A stretch of 40,027 nt of DNA from Bacteroidota bacterium. Its GTDB lineage: Bacteria > Bacteroidota > Bacteroidia > Chitinophagales > Chitinophagaceae. Position 1 is the first letter of the stretch. Each line of letters opens with the position of its first letter. Under the pieces are notes generated by a model. The model worked only from the letters and a program-made list of their open reading frames with translations, was not told where the DNA came from and did no database searches. Below are positions 1-8,726 of the stretch, one piece after another. The DNA lies in NCBI GenBank assembly GCA_013286425.1, contig JABDFS010000021.1:1-40027 (forward strand). The letters are read 5' to 3'. Both the position numbers and the translations under genes were made by a program.

Positions 1-1
1 T

Positions 2-870
2 GCATCTTATCCGTTTTATGTTGACGCAGATGGTGATGGTTATGGTTCAGGCACATTGGTAAATACCTGCGCGGTCAACGCGGCTACACCACCTCCGGGA
101 TATTCACTGAACAATACAGATTGCGCTCCGGATGATGCCACCAAATGGCAGAGTGCTTCATTGTACATCGACAATGATGGGGATGGCTATGATAACGGGA
201 CAGCAATGGTTTGTTATGGTGCAACCATTCCTGCAGGCTATGCAACAACTACTTTGGGAACCGACTGCGATGATGCGGATGCAGCCAAACATGCATCTTA
301 TTCATTTTATGTTGATGCAGATGGCGACGGGTATGGCTCGGGCATATTGGTAAATACCTGCGCTGTTAATGCAGCTACACCACCTCCGGGTTATTCACTG
401 AACAATACAGATTGCGCACCGGGTGATAATACCAAATGGCAAAGCGCTTCATTGTATATCGACAATGATGGAGATGGCTATGATAACGGAACAGCGACGG
501 TTTGTTATGGCGCTACCATTCCTGCAGGTTATGCAGCAACCACTTTAGGAACCGACTGCGATGACGCGGATGCAACCAAACATACATCTTACCCGTTTTA
601 TGTTGATGCCGACGGTGATGGGTATGGCTCTGGTGAACCGGTGAATGCCTGCGCGGCCAATGCAACTACTGCACCTCCGGGTTATTCATTGAACAATACA
701 GATTGCGCTCCGGATGATGCCACCAAATGGCAGAGTGCTTCATTGTACATCGACCATGATGGCGATGGTTATGATAACGGAACGGCCATTGTTTGTTATG
801 GTGCAACCATTCCTGCAGGCTATGCAGCAACCACTTTGGGAACCGACTGCGATGATAATCATGCTACGGT
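2..870 (+). repeat. Three tandem 291-bp coding repeats
   Basis: The codons for FYVDADGDGYG recur at 14, 305 and 596, an exact 291-bp (97-residue) period, with the third copy diverging after about 860. Each unit holds two Asp-rich loops (DADGDGYG and DNDGDGYD) and paired Cys residues. Copies are highly similar at DNA level, so copy number may vary by recombination, and further copies probably lie upstream of the window. Confidence 0.9.
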
Positions 871-3800
871 ACACCCGGGGGCAAAAGAAATATGTGATGG
901 CCTGGATAATGACTGCGATGGAAATATTGATAATATCCCGGCGCCGGTGGCAAGCTTTACCATAAGCTGTAACCTGCTTTTCCCCGGAAAGACGGCTGTG
1001 CTGACATCAACCTCAACGGCAGGCATCGGAACGATCGTTTCCTATCAATGGAATTTAAATGGAAGTCCTATAAACGGCGCAACCGGTTCAACCTATACTA
1101 CGGCAGCCAATGCAAACGGAGATTATAGTCTTACGGTCACCAACAGCAATAACTGCAGCAGCACATCAGCAACTGCCACCATCAATAATCTTAGTGGCCC
1201 ATTGGCAGCCGGTACTTATTCTATTCCGGCAGCATGTGGATTTGCTTCAATAAACGATGCTGCAAACTACATCAATGCAAACGGGCTATCCGGTTCCATA
1301 GTATTCAATGTGGCGGCGGGATATGTTGAAACCGCACCGGCGGGTGGTATTATCCTTGGCCAGTGCGGACTGCCTTCTTACCTGAAAGCAAATGAATCGC
1401 AAACAGTCACCTTCATGAAATCAGGCAGTGGCGCTGATCCGTTGGTAAATGCACCAGTAGGAACCGGCTCAATGGATGGCATCATTAAAATTGTCGGGAT
1501 GGATTATCTCACGTTTGACGCCATTGATGTAGCAGATATTTATTTGCCGGCAAACAATCCCGCTTCTTACATGGAATGGGGATATGCCCTGCTGAAATGT
1601 GACGGGAATGACGGGTCGAACCATGTTACCATCAGGAATTGTAACATCAGCCTGGACAGGTATAATATTTATATATCCAGCGGGATCTACTCAAACAATC
1701 ATACCGGCTCATCTTTAACGCAGTTAACCTATACCGGTCCTGCCGGTGACGCTGCAGCCATTGATGCTTCGCGCAACGGGCACAACGCATTTTATGGCAA
1801 TACCATTCAGCATGTGCATTCAGGCATATCACTGACAGGTAACAGCGCCGGTTCGGGTTCGTTCTCCCTGAAAGATACATTGAACCAGGTCGGCATACCG
1901 GGCGCCGGCAACAACATAACCGGCGGTTACAATTATTATAATAACCAGGTAACAACGGTACTGGCTTCCAATCAGCAAAATATAAGCGTTACCAATAACT
2001 ATATTTATTCCGGTTTTTCATTCACCGGCGATCCTATTTACAGTGGCACATTTAACGCCATGAACGTAAACAGTACCGGCGGAATAGTAAGCAATGACAC
2101 AGTATTTTATTTCGGGCCGTTTAATACCGGGGCCTTCAAGGGAATTGTAACCAATGGATTGCCTGCAGTTACCAACAACACGGTAAGATTAGATGGTTTA
2201 AATCCCAATGATTATTCCACAACCACCGGTTATGAATGTACGATGGCTGCATCCCCGGGAGGATTGCCCACCTTCAGTTACAATAAAGTGGCTAATTCTA
2301 TTTTCACAGGTTACCAGAACATTAACGGAATGGTGGTAACATTTCCGGGCGGGAGTACCGGGGTTTGTTCCAATAATAGCGTAGATACCCTGAGCCTGAC
2401 AGGAAACAGCAGTCTGGGAGTTACAGGCACAATGATCTCAGTTTCGTGCGGTGATGGTTCTTCTGTTGCGGTTACAAAAAATACCGTTTCCGACCTGTTT
2501 TTTGTACCATATGGCACAGTGGCCATGCTGGCGGTGCAGGGATATAATGTGAATGTAGACAGCAATACCATTACAGGAAATTACCTGCATGGAGCATCGC
2601 CGGGCAACAGTACTTTCACCGGCATTTCCATCAATGCCAGGGCATCTTATACTTGCCGCGATAACCAGGTAGTTCACGACAGCATCTCACCAAACAGTAC
2701 GAATTCCTCACTTACAGCATCCTTAACCGGTATAAAAATAAACGGGTCCTGTACTTCGGAAAATATTTCCGGCAACACGCTCTCCGATCTGCAGGCGTTG
2801 GTAGGTGGCTACAATGGAAATGTAACCGGTATTTCTGTTGCTACCAATGCTTCCGCTACCAGGTTGATCGAAGGAAATGTGATCACAAGACTGGCTTCCG
2901 GGCACCAGGGTGGTATTGTTACAGGGCTTGAGTCCGGCGACGGAGGGACGGTTACTGTATCAAAGAACAGGATCGACAGCCTGTATGCTGTTTATCCAAG
3001 AAGTATTACGGGCATACTCAATTCAGGAGGCACTGCAACTACTTATACCAATAATTTTATAGGCCAGTTGAGCTCTTCTACATTCTATCCCGGTGGAAGT
3101 ACCGTTACCGGCTTCCAATACAGCGGGGGTGGTGCTGTTAATTTTTACTACAATACTGTTTACTTAACCCCAAATAATACGGGTGGCCAGTTAACTACAT
3201 CCGGTGTGTATGTTACTGCTTCATCACCACTTGATATGCGCAATAATATCATTGTAAACCTTGCAGCGAATGGAAGTGCAGGTGGTAATGCCGTTGCTTA
3301 CAGAAGGGCTTCACCCGGGTTTGCAGGATATGCTGCAACATCAGACAATAATATATTTTATGCAGGCACGCCCTCGGTAAATCATCTTATATACTATGAC
3401 GGAACAAATGCTGCACAAACATTAGCCAGTTACCAGGATCTTGTAGCAGTAAGCGACCAGCATTCGAAAACAGAAAACGTTCCATTCTTAAATGTAAATT
3501 CAATTTTGCCGGGCTTCCTTCATATAAACCCGGGCGTTGCTTCTTACGTTGAAAGTGGCGGAGCAAATATCAGCGGTATCACCAATGACTATGAAGGTGA
3601 TGTAAGACAAGGTAACCCTGGTTATGCAGGAGCCGGTACAGCACCTGACATGGGCGCTGATGAATTTGATGGTATCCCGGGTGATATAACACCACCCGCA
3701 ATTACCTATACACCTTTGGGAAATGCCTCCTGTTCAGGCCCTGGCATGCTTTCGGCAGTTATTACAGATACAAGTGGTATAACCGTAGTGGCCGGTTTAA

Positions 3801-6034
3801 AACCAAGATTATATTATAAGAAATCAACGGACGCCAACACGTTTGCAGGAAACACTTCAGCAAACAACGGCTGGAAATATGTGGAAGCATCAAATACAAC
3901 ATCGCCTTTCAATTTTATGGCCGATATGTCGCTCCTGCAAACGCCTTTACAGCATGATGACAGCATTCAATACTTTGTAGTGGCACAGGATGCTGCAGGC
4001 ACACCCAACGTAGGCATTAACAGCGGCAGTTTTGCAAAATACCCGCATAGCGTGGCGCTTACTGCAGCAGCATTCCCGGTTAGTAACATTGTCAATGGCG
4101 TAAAAGTGGTTGCCCCTGTTTATTATGTTGATGCTGATCACGATGGTTACGGCGATATCAACGATACCGGCACACATTATTGTAGCCCGCCGGCCGGCGT
4201 GGTTTCAGACCACACAGATTGTAATGACAATGACGCCTCTGTGCATGAGCCGCAACTGTATTATGTAGACGCAGACCATGACGGATATGGTTCAACTGTA
4301 ACGGCCATGTTGTGTTCGTCAACAGCACCGGTTGGCTATTCAACCAACAATACAGATTGTAATGATAACGATGCTTCTGTTCATGAGCCGCAACTGTATT
4401 ATGTAGATGCCGATCATGACGGATATGGTTCAACTGCAACAGCTATGCTTTGTTCATCAACAGCACCGGTTGGTTATTCAACCAACAATACAGATTGTAA
4501 TGATAATGATGCAGGCGTTCATGAACCACAACAATACTATGTAGATAACGACCATGATGGTTATGGTTCAACTGTAACAGCCATGTTGTGTACATCCACA
4601 GCACCGGTTGGTTATTCAACCAACAATACAGATTGTAACGATAATGATGCAGGTGTTCATGAAGGTAAATTGTATTATGTAGATGCTGACCATGATGGTT
4701 ATGGCTCAACCACAACAGCAATGCTTTGTTCATCAACAGCACCGGTTGGTTATTCAACCAATAATACGGATTGCAACGATAACGATGCAGGTGTTCATGA
4801 ACCACAATTATATTATATAGATGCCGATCATGATGGTTATGGTTCAACTGTAACAGCTATGCTGTGTTCGTCAACAGCACCGGTTGGGTACTCAACTAAT
4901 AATACAGATTGCAATGATAATGATGCAGGCGTTCATGAAGGAAAATTATACTTCGTAGATGCCGATCATGACGGATATGGTTCAACTGTAACGGCCATGC
5001 TGTGTTCGTCAACAGCACCGGTCGGCTATTCAACCAATAATACAGATTGCAACGATAACGATGCAGGCGTTCATGAACCACAATTATATTATGTAGATGC
5101 CGATCATGATGGTTATGGTTCAACCACGTCAGTGATGTTATGTTCATCCACAGCACCACCGGGTTTCTCAACCAATAACCTGGATTGCAATGACAATAAG
5201 GCAAGTGTGCATCCAAAAGCATGGTATCGCGATGCTGACGGTGACGGGTACGGAGATCCTGCGGTTTCGGTTATGTCCTGCATCAAACCTGTTGGATATG
5301 TAGTCAATAAAAAAGATTGCGATGATACCCGTGCAACAGTGTACCCGGGCGCACCTGAAATATGCGATGGCATTGATAATAACTGTAATGGTAAGATCGA
5401 TGAAAATTGCATAATGGTCACAATTGCAGACAATGCTGTATTGGAAGGCAACAAAGGAACAAAGACCATGAACTTCACTGTATCACTTAATAAAAAATCA
5501 TCAAAACCGGTACAGGTAAACTTTGCAACGGCTGATATTACTGCCACTGCCGGAAGCGATTACATAGCAACCTCAGGTGTATTGATAATACCTGCGGGCA
5601 GTTTATCAGCAAAAATACCGGTAACAATAAAGGGCGACAAAACCTGCGAGACCGATGAGACCTTCCGTGTTAACCTCAGTAACCCTGTTAACGCCACACT
5701 TGAAAATGGGTTTGCTACCGGAACTATCAGGAATGATGATTATGCGGCAATAGGCTATTCGTTAAATAGTGAAAGCAACTTAAGCATCAGCTTGTCGCCC
5801 AATCCTGCCGAATCCATAGTGAAAGTGGTATTGAATGGCTTTTCCGGGAATGTTACCATACAATTGTATAATGCAGAAGGAAAAGCACTGCTACAGCAAA
5901 AATTAAACACGAGTTACATGAAAATAGTGCAGCAGCAACTCGATATTGCACATTTGCCTGGCGGAGTATATATGGTCTCTGCATTTGATGAGAATGGAAA
6001 CCGGCAAACAGCAGAATTGGTGGTGGCGCATTAA
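2..6034 (+). CDS. Giant secreted repeat protein with T9SS sorting domain (5' end outside window)
   Basis: The frame is open to base 2, so the N-terminus lies upstream; the TTG at 56 is only an in-frame codon. Reading order: three 97-residue calcium-loop repeats (YVDADGDGYG type), ending in the MopE-like motif EICDGLDNDCDG near 885; an Ig/PKD-like domain (about 940-1190); a long Asn/Gly/Thr-rich stretch with recurrent 'N.I' spacing typical of a right-handed beta-helix (about 1200-3660); a linker; nine 46-residue YVDADHDGYG/TDCNDND repeats (4121 onward) ending in EICDGIDNNCNG; a Calx-beta domain (about 5410-5730, ending GTIRNDD); and a C-terminal type IX sorting domain with SLSPNPAES and LPGGVYMV. 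The protein is expected to be exported through the outer membrane and anchored or released at the surface, with Ca2+-stabilised stalks. Adhesion is a reasonable guess; no catalytic domain was seen. G+C is visibly higher than in the neighbours. Confidence 0.93.
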   Translation, partial: ASYPFYVDADGDGYGSGTLVNTCAVNAATPPPGYSLNNTDCAPDDATKWQSASLYIDNDGDGYDNGTAMVCYGATIPAGYATTTLGTDCDDADAAKHASYSFYVDADGDGYGSGILVNTCAVNAATPPPGYSLNNTDCAPGDNTKWQSASLYIDNDGDGYDNGTATVCYGATIPAGYAATTLGTDCDDADATKHTSYPFYVDADGDGYGSGEPVNACAANATTAPPGYSLNNTDCAPDDATKWQSASLYIDHDGDGYDNGTAIVCYGATIPAGYAATTLGTDCDDNHATVHPGAKEICDGLDNDCDGNIDNIPAPVASFTISCNLLFPGKTAVLTSTSTAGIGTIVSYQWNLNGSPINGATGSTYTTAANANGDYSLTVTNSNNCSSTSATATINNLSGPLAAGTYSIPAACGFASINDAANYINANGLSGSIVFNVAAGYVETAPAGGIILGQCGLPSYLKANESQTVTFMKSGSGADPLVNAPVGTGSMDGIIKIVGMDYLTFDAIDVADIYLPANNPASYMEWGYALLKCDGNDGSNHVTIRNCNISLDRYNIYISSGIYSNNHTGSSLTQLTYTGPAGDAAAIDASRNGHNAFYGNTIQHVHSGISLTGNSAGSGSFSLKDTLNQVGIPGAGNNITGGYNYYNNQVTTVLASNQQNISVTNNYIYSGFSFTGDPIYSGTFNAMNVNSTGGIVSNDTVFYFGPFNTGAFKGIVTNGLPAVTNNTVRLDGLNPNDYSTTTGYECTMAASPGGLPTFSYNKVANSIFTGYQNINGMVVTFPGGSTGVCSNNSVDTLSLTGNSSLGVTGTMISVSCGDGSSVAVTKNTVSDLFFVPYGTVAMLAVQGYNVNVDSNTITGNYLHGASPGNSTFTGISINARASYTCRDNQVVHDSISPNSTNSSLTASLTGIKINGSCTSENISGNTLSDLQALVGGYNGNVTGISVATNASATRLIEGNVITRLASGHQGGIVTGLESGDGGTVTVSKNRIDSLYAVYPRSITGILNSGGTATTYTNNFIGQLSSSTFYPGGSTVTGFQYSGGGAVNFYYNTVYLTPNNTGGQLTTSGVYVTASSPLDMRNNIIVNLAANGSAGGNAVAYRRASPGFAGYAATSDNNIFYAGTPSVNHLIYYDGTNAAQTLASYQDLVAVSDQHSKTENVPFLNVNSILPGFLHINPGVASYVESGGANISGITNDYEGDVRQGNPGYAGAGTAPDMGADEFDGIPGDITPPAITYTPLGNASCSGPGMLSAVITDTSGITVVAGLKPRLYYKKSTDANTFAGNTSANNGWKYVEASNTTSPFNFMADMSLLQTPLQHDDSIQYFVVAQDAAGTPNVGINSGSFAKYPHSVALTAAAFPVSNIVNGVKVVAPVYYVDADHDGYGDINDTGTHYCSPPAGVVSDHTDCNDNDASVHEPQLYYVDADHDGYGSTVTAMLCSSTAPVGYSTNNTDCNDNDASVHEPQLYYVDADHDGYGSTATAMLCSSTAPVGYSTNNTDCNDNDAGVHEPQQYYVDNDHDGYGSTVTAMLCTSTAPVGYSTNNTDCNDNDAGVHEGKLYYVDADHDGYGSTTTAMLCSSTAPVGYSTNNTDCNDNDAGVHEPQLYYIDADHDGYGSTVTAMLCSSTAPVGYSTNNTDCNDNDAGVHEGKLYFVDADHDGYGSTVTAMLCSSTAPVGYSTNNTDCNDNDAGVHEPQLYYVDADHDGYGSTTSVMLCSSTAPPGFSTNNLDCNDNKASVHPKAWYRDADGDGYGDPAVSVMSCIKPVGYVVNKKDCDDTRATVYPGAPEICDGIDNNCNGKIDENCIMVTIADNAVLEGNKGTKTMNFTVSLNKKSSKPVQVNFATADITATAGSDYIATSGVLIIPAGSLSAKIPVTIKGDKTCETDETFRVNLSNPVNATLENGFATGTIRNDDYAAIGYSLNSESNLSISLSPNPAESIVKVVLNGFSGNVTIQLYNAEGKALLQQKLNTSYMKIVQQQLDIAHLPGGVYMVSAFDENGNRQTAELVVAH
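4121..5410 (+). repeat. Nine tandem 138-bp coding repeats (MopE/thrombospondin-3-like)
   Basis: Units of 46 codons begin at 4121 and 4259 and continue in step to about 5225, followed by a diverged ninth unit. Each encodes YYVDADHDGYG, then a Cys, a PVGYSTNNTDC segment and CNDNDA. The middle copies are almost identical in DNA, while the first and the last two have drifted, which is the usual signature of internal expansion by unequal exchange. Confidence 0.92.
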
Positions 6035-6048
6035 GCATTAGCCTCTAT

Positions 6049-6100
6049 GCCTTATAAAAGCCTGTGATTTGTGACAGCTTTTATAAGGCATAATTTTTAT
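6049..6100 (+). terminator. Rho-independent terminator of the giant surface protein
   Basis: A perfect 12-bp stem pairs GCCTTATAAAAG (6049-6060) with CTTTTATAAGGC (6078-6089). After a one-base bulge it is extended by CTGT/ACAG. A T-rich tract (TAATTTTTATT) follows. It sits 15 bases after the stop codon of the upstream gene. Confidence 0.8.
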
Positions 6101-6253
6101 TGCCTTTGCTGTATGAAGCGGGTAGTGGCCTGCAAAAGAATTAAGTAAGTTGTATGAACCTTCAGCACTGCTTCCACGCGAAGCGGCATGAAGATAACAT
6201 TTCATGGCGCAGCAGGAACGGTTACCGGCTCTGAACAAAGAAGTGCAGTCAGT

Positions 6254-6490
6254 CCCGAAAGCATTCGCATAGGCGTCAGGTTAAGAGATAGTTGTGACCG
6301 CTTTAAATATATAACCAGGTAAAGTTCCAGGGCAATCAGAGCCTGCAATTTCAGGTTGTTACCAGTTGTCCCATAAGGCGTCCCGGCTTTTCGGGATTCG
6401 GGTCCGCACATGCGGGATTGAGCATATAATAATTGTATTTGAGTGATGTAAAAAGAAAATTAGCCTGACGCCTATGCGAAAGCATTTGGG
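6254..6490. repeat. Interspersed element bounded by an imperfect 27-bp inverted repeat
   Basis: The arm at 6254-6280 contains GCATTCGCATAGGCGTCAGG and the arm at 6464-6490 contains its reverse complement with one mismatch over 20 bases (about 24 of 27 overall). The 183-base interior contains two short GC-rich hairpins in otherwise AT-rich DNA. No transposase frame is present. It may be a MITE-like or structured repetitive element; its copy number elsewhere cannot be judged from this window. Confidence 0.55.
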
Positions 6491-6613
6491 ATTGCATGAA
6501 CGGGGCCTCCGCGGCCCCGGGCGGAAAAGAATACGTTAATCACAAAAGGCAAATAATGCAAGACATACAACAGCCTGCAGGATTTACAGTACAAGACACC
6601 CTGTACTTTCCTT

Positions 6614-6687
6614 CATGGTTGGTCCATACATGGTTCATGGTTGGTTCATGGTTGGTCCATGGTTGGTTCATGAGAGTTCATGGTTTT
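6614..6687. repeat. 11-bp tandem repeat array, unit CATGGTTGGTT
   Basis: Seven consecutive units begin with CAT at 6614, 6625, 6636, 6647, 6658, 6669 and 6679. Five are 11-mers of the form CATGGTTGGT(T/C) or a close variant, and the last two are degenerate. The array has no variable spacers, so it is not a CRISPR. A frame reads through it, but only as low-complexity WLVH-type sequence. Confidence 0.8.
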
Positions 6688-6775
6688 ATCGTATCGCAGC
6701 ATAGTGTAAGGTCAATAAGCACAGCCTGTAACAGATATTGGCTGCCTCATGTATTAACTGTTGTTACATGAATAA

Positions 6776-6937
6776 CCGGAAGTTTATTTTGACGAAATAT
6801 TTCAGGTATATAATCACTATTTCTCCGATCTGATAGAGCGGGGTTATACCGAAGAAATAAGCCTGCAGATAATTCCCGGTAAGATCCTGCTGTACATTCC
6901 ATGCCCGCACCTTTCTTTCCGGAAATTTATCCGGTGA
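6776..6937 (+). pseudogene. Possible remnant of a protein-coding gene
   Basis: Between the stop at 6773 and the TGA at 6935 lies an open frame without any ATG start. Its translation has ordinary protein composition, for example VYFDEIFQVYNHYFSDLIER followed by GYTEEISLQIIPGKILLYIP. It lies directly beside the minus-strand gene ending at 6940 and has no visible ribosome binding site. It could be the tail of a decayed gene or a chance frame; I did not recognise a family. Confidence 0.2.
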
Positions 6938-6939
6938 AA

Positions 6940-7257
6940 TCAGAATGATGGCTTTCCGTTCACCGTTTCATGCTCATCAATTGCTTTTTTAATAGCTGAA
7001 TTAAGTACAGGTTCTGCATGGCAAAGCCACTTGTCATCACCATCGTTAAGCCATTGTCCTTCTTTTGTTTTTAGTAAACGGTATTCGCGCACATCAGATA
7101 TGGGTTCTACCTCCACTATATAAGCGATTTTTTCTTCTTTATTTAATTTTTTAGACGGGGAGAATAAATCCATAAAGCTTCTCTTATCTTTTTTTCTTAC
7201 GCCTGTCTTTACATTTCCCCGCCTGTTGTTGGGCAGCTTTATAAAATACTGTGCCAT
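6940..7257 (-). CDS. Hypothetical protein, 105 aa
   Basis: I do not recognise this family. The protein is soluble and highly charged, with no signal peptide or membrane segment. The N-terminal half is rich in Lys/Arg (GVRKKDKRSF), the central part has strand-like segments (KIAYIVEVEPI, EYRLLKTKEGQW), and the C-terminus looks helical (VLNSAIKKAIDEHE). Start ATG at 7257 is the only sensible one. It lies 160 bases downstream of the DUF5655 gene on the same strand, so the two may be co-transcribed, although the gap is long. Confidence 0.6.
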   Translation of the reverse strand: MAQYFIKLPNNRRGNVKTGVRKKDKRSFMDLFSPSKKLNKEEKIAYIVEVEPISDVREYRLLKTKEGQWLNDGDDKWLCHAEPVLNSAIKKAIDEHETVNGKPSF

Positions 7258-7420
7258 ATAAACATTCTTTATGTTCTGTAATAGAATAGCAGAGGAAATT
7301 AGAAAAAGAACAACAAAACACTACTGCACTTGTGCTGAGTGGTAAGAAATAAGGATTACGGGAAGCATAGTTAATGTAGTTAACATTTGATTTGACCCTT
7401 GGCGGTGGTTATCATATAAA

Positions 7421-7780
7421 TCAGGAAGCATCATAAGCAAGCTTCATGTAATGCATTACTTCTTCATTTATATCTGTTTTGTACAGCATGCGAAAATGAT
7501 GATTGAATTGTTTATTATCCCCGGGCACCTGTGCAATTTTCATAAAGCATAAATTATCCGGATGCGGTTCTTCAAAAGGAAAAACAACATGTATAAAATT
7601 CCTGCCTAATTGTGTTATCCATGCAATGCGTTTATGTGAATTGGATATGCCGATCATGGTTTTAGCCGCATGTAATTCTATCAGGCCAATGGTATTGTAC
7701 ACTTCAATGAAATAATTAAACAATTCAATAGTATGTTGTGGCTTTCCCGCTAAAAAATCAGCTATGGTTTTATGCTGCAT
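7421..7780 (-). CDS. DUF5655-like protein, 119 aa
   Basis: A small soluble protein that resembles the DUF5655 domain in the order of its segments: an N-terminal helix with FNYFIEVYNTIG, a basic central strand region (GISNSHKRIAWITQLGRNFI), hydrophobic strands (HVVFPFEEPHPDN) and a C-terminal helix (EEVMHYMKLAYDAS). The biochemical role of the family is unknown to me. It is divergently oriented from the ABC transporter genes at 7938, so the 157 bases between them should carry promoters for both. The family call rests on overall pattern rather than on a diagnostic motif. Confidence 0.7.
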   Translation of the reverse strand: MQHKTIADFLAGKPQHTIELFNYFIEVYNTIGLIELHAAKTMIGISNSHKRIAWITQLGRNFIHVVFPFEEPHPDNLCFMKIAQVPGDNKQFNHHFRMLYKTDINEEVMHYMKLAYDAS

Positions 7781-7937
7781 ATGGGAATTTTAATATGTTC
7801 TGCTATTAAAGTAACAGCCTTCTTTCCGTATTTCCATCTTTCGGCTTTCAACAGCAATATGTTTATCGTTACAATACCTTTATTTTTATCGCTTCAAAAG
7901 ATATTATCCATTTATAAAATAAACCGCATTTACCATT

Positions 7938-8711
7938 ATGGAACCTGTAATAAGTATCAGGAATCTTGAAAAAAGTTATGGCAATAAACAGGTATTAAAA
8001 GGCATCAACCTTGAAGTATATGCAGGCCAGGTATTGGGATATATCGGTCCGAATGGTGCCGGCAAAAGCACCACGGTAAAAATCTTATGCGGGTTGCTGA
8101 GTGATTATGAAGGCGAAGTAAAAGTGAAAGGTTACGATCTGAAAAAAGATGCATTGGCTGTAAAGGCAATGATTGGTTATGTGCCTGAACTGGCAGAATT
8201 ATATGACGTGCTTACACCAATGGAATTTCTAAAACTGATGGGTAGTTTATATAATCTTGATGAAACAGTGTGTGAGCATCGCATTGAGAGAATGATGGCC
8301 GCATTTGGTTTAAAAGATCAGCTCAATCAGCGCATGGATACATTCAGCAAAGGCATGAAACAAAAAGTGCTTATTGCAAGCGGACTGTTGCATAACCCTG
8401 ATATTATTATTCTGGATGAACCGTTAAGCGGATTGGATGCCAACAGCGTTATCATCATTAAAGATCTCATCAGCAAACTTGCAAAAGAAGGCAAGACTAT
8501 TTTTTATTGCAGCCATATGATGGATGTTGTAGAAAAAGTAAGCGATCGTATCATACTCATCAACCAGGGTGTTGTTGTAGCTGACGGCAGCTTTCAGCAA
8601 CTGCAGCAACAGGAAGGCAATAACAGCCTTGAACAAATATTTGCACAGCTTACCGGTAACAATTCCGGCGTGCACGCTGCTGATGATCTTATGCGCGCAT
8701 TTGATGAATAA
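7938..8711 (+). CDS. ABC transporter ATP-binding protein
   Basis: This 257-residue protein is an ABC ATPase of the ABC-2 exporter type. Walker A is GPNGAGKST (residues 37-45), the signature is a variant, FSKGMKQK (about 135-142), Walker B is IIILDEPLSGLD (about 155-166), and the switch histidine lies in FYCSHMMD. It has no membrane segment and should power the permease encoded 15 bases downstream. The length is slightly above the 230-250 typical of stand-alone subunits, owing to a C-terminal extension. The substrate cannot be read from the sequence. Confidence 0.95.
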   Translation: MEPVISIRNLEKSYGNKQVLKGINLEVYAGQVLGYIGPNGAGKSTTVKILCGLLSDYEGEVKVKGYDLKKDALAVKAMIGYVPELAELYDVLTPMEFLKLMGSLYNLDETVCEHRIERMMAAFGLKDQLNQRMDTFSKGMKQKVLIASGLLHNPDIIILDEPLSGLDANSVIIIKDLISKLAKEGKTIFYCSHMMDVVEKVSDRIILINQGVVVADGSFQQLQQQEGNNSLEQIFAQLTGNNSGVHAADDLMRAFDE

Positions 8712-8726
8712 ATTATTGTACTGTTT

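Larger units (their letters stand above)
6035..6939. other. Gene-poor region with repeats
   Basis: Nothing convincing is encoded in these 900 bases. They hold the terminator at 6049, a long-range inverted repeat (6254-6490) with two small GC hairpins inside it (TCCCG/CGGGA at 6381-6396 and CCGCA/TGCGG at 6404-6415), an 11-bp tandem array (6614-6687), and a start-less but protein-like frame at 6776-6937. The mix suggests a site that has collected repetitive elements and gene debris. Confidence 0.6.

Noticed and set aside
4158..5222. Minus-strand frames across the 138-bp repeats
   Set aside because: They are His/Asn-rich mirror readings of the repeat-coding strand and lie wholly inside the real gene.
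6614..6687. CRISPR array
   Set aside because: The 11-bp units abut directly with no variable spacers, and no cas gene is nearby. The same holds for the arrays at 24632 and 36548.
6496..6771. Plus-strand frame of 91 codons
   Set aside because: It mostly translates the 11-bp repeats (WLVH-type low complexity) and has no recognisable domain or start context.
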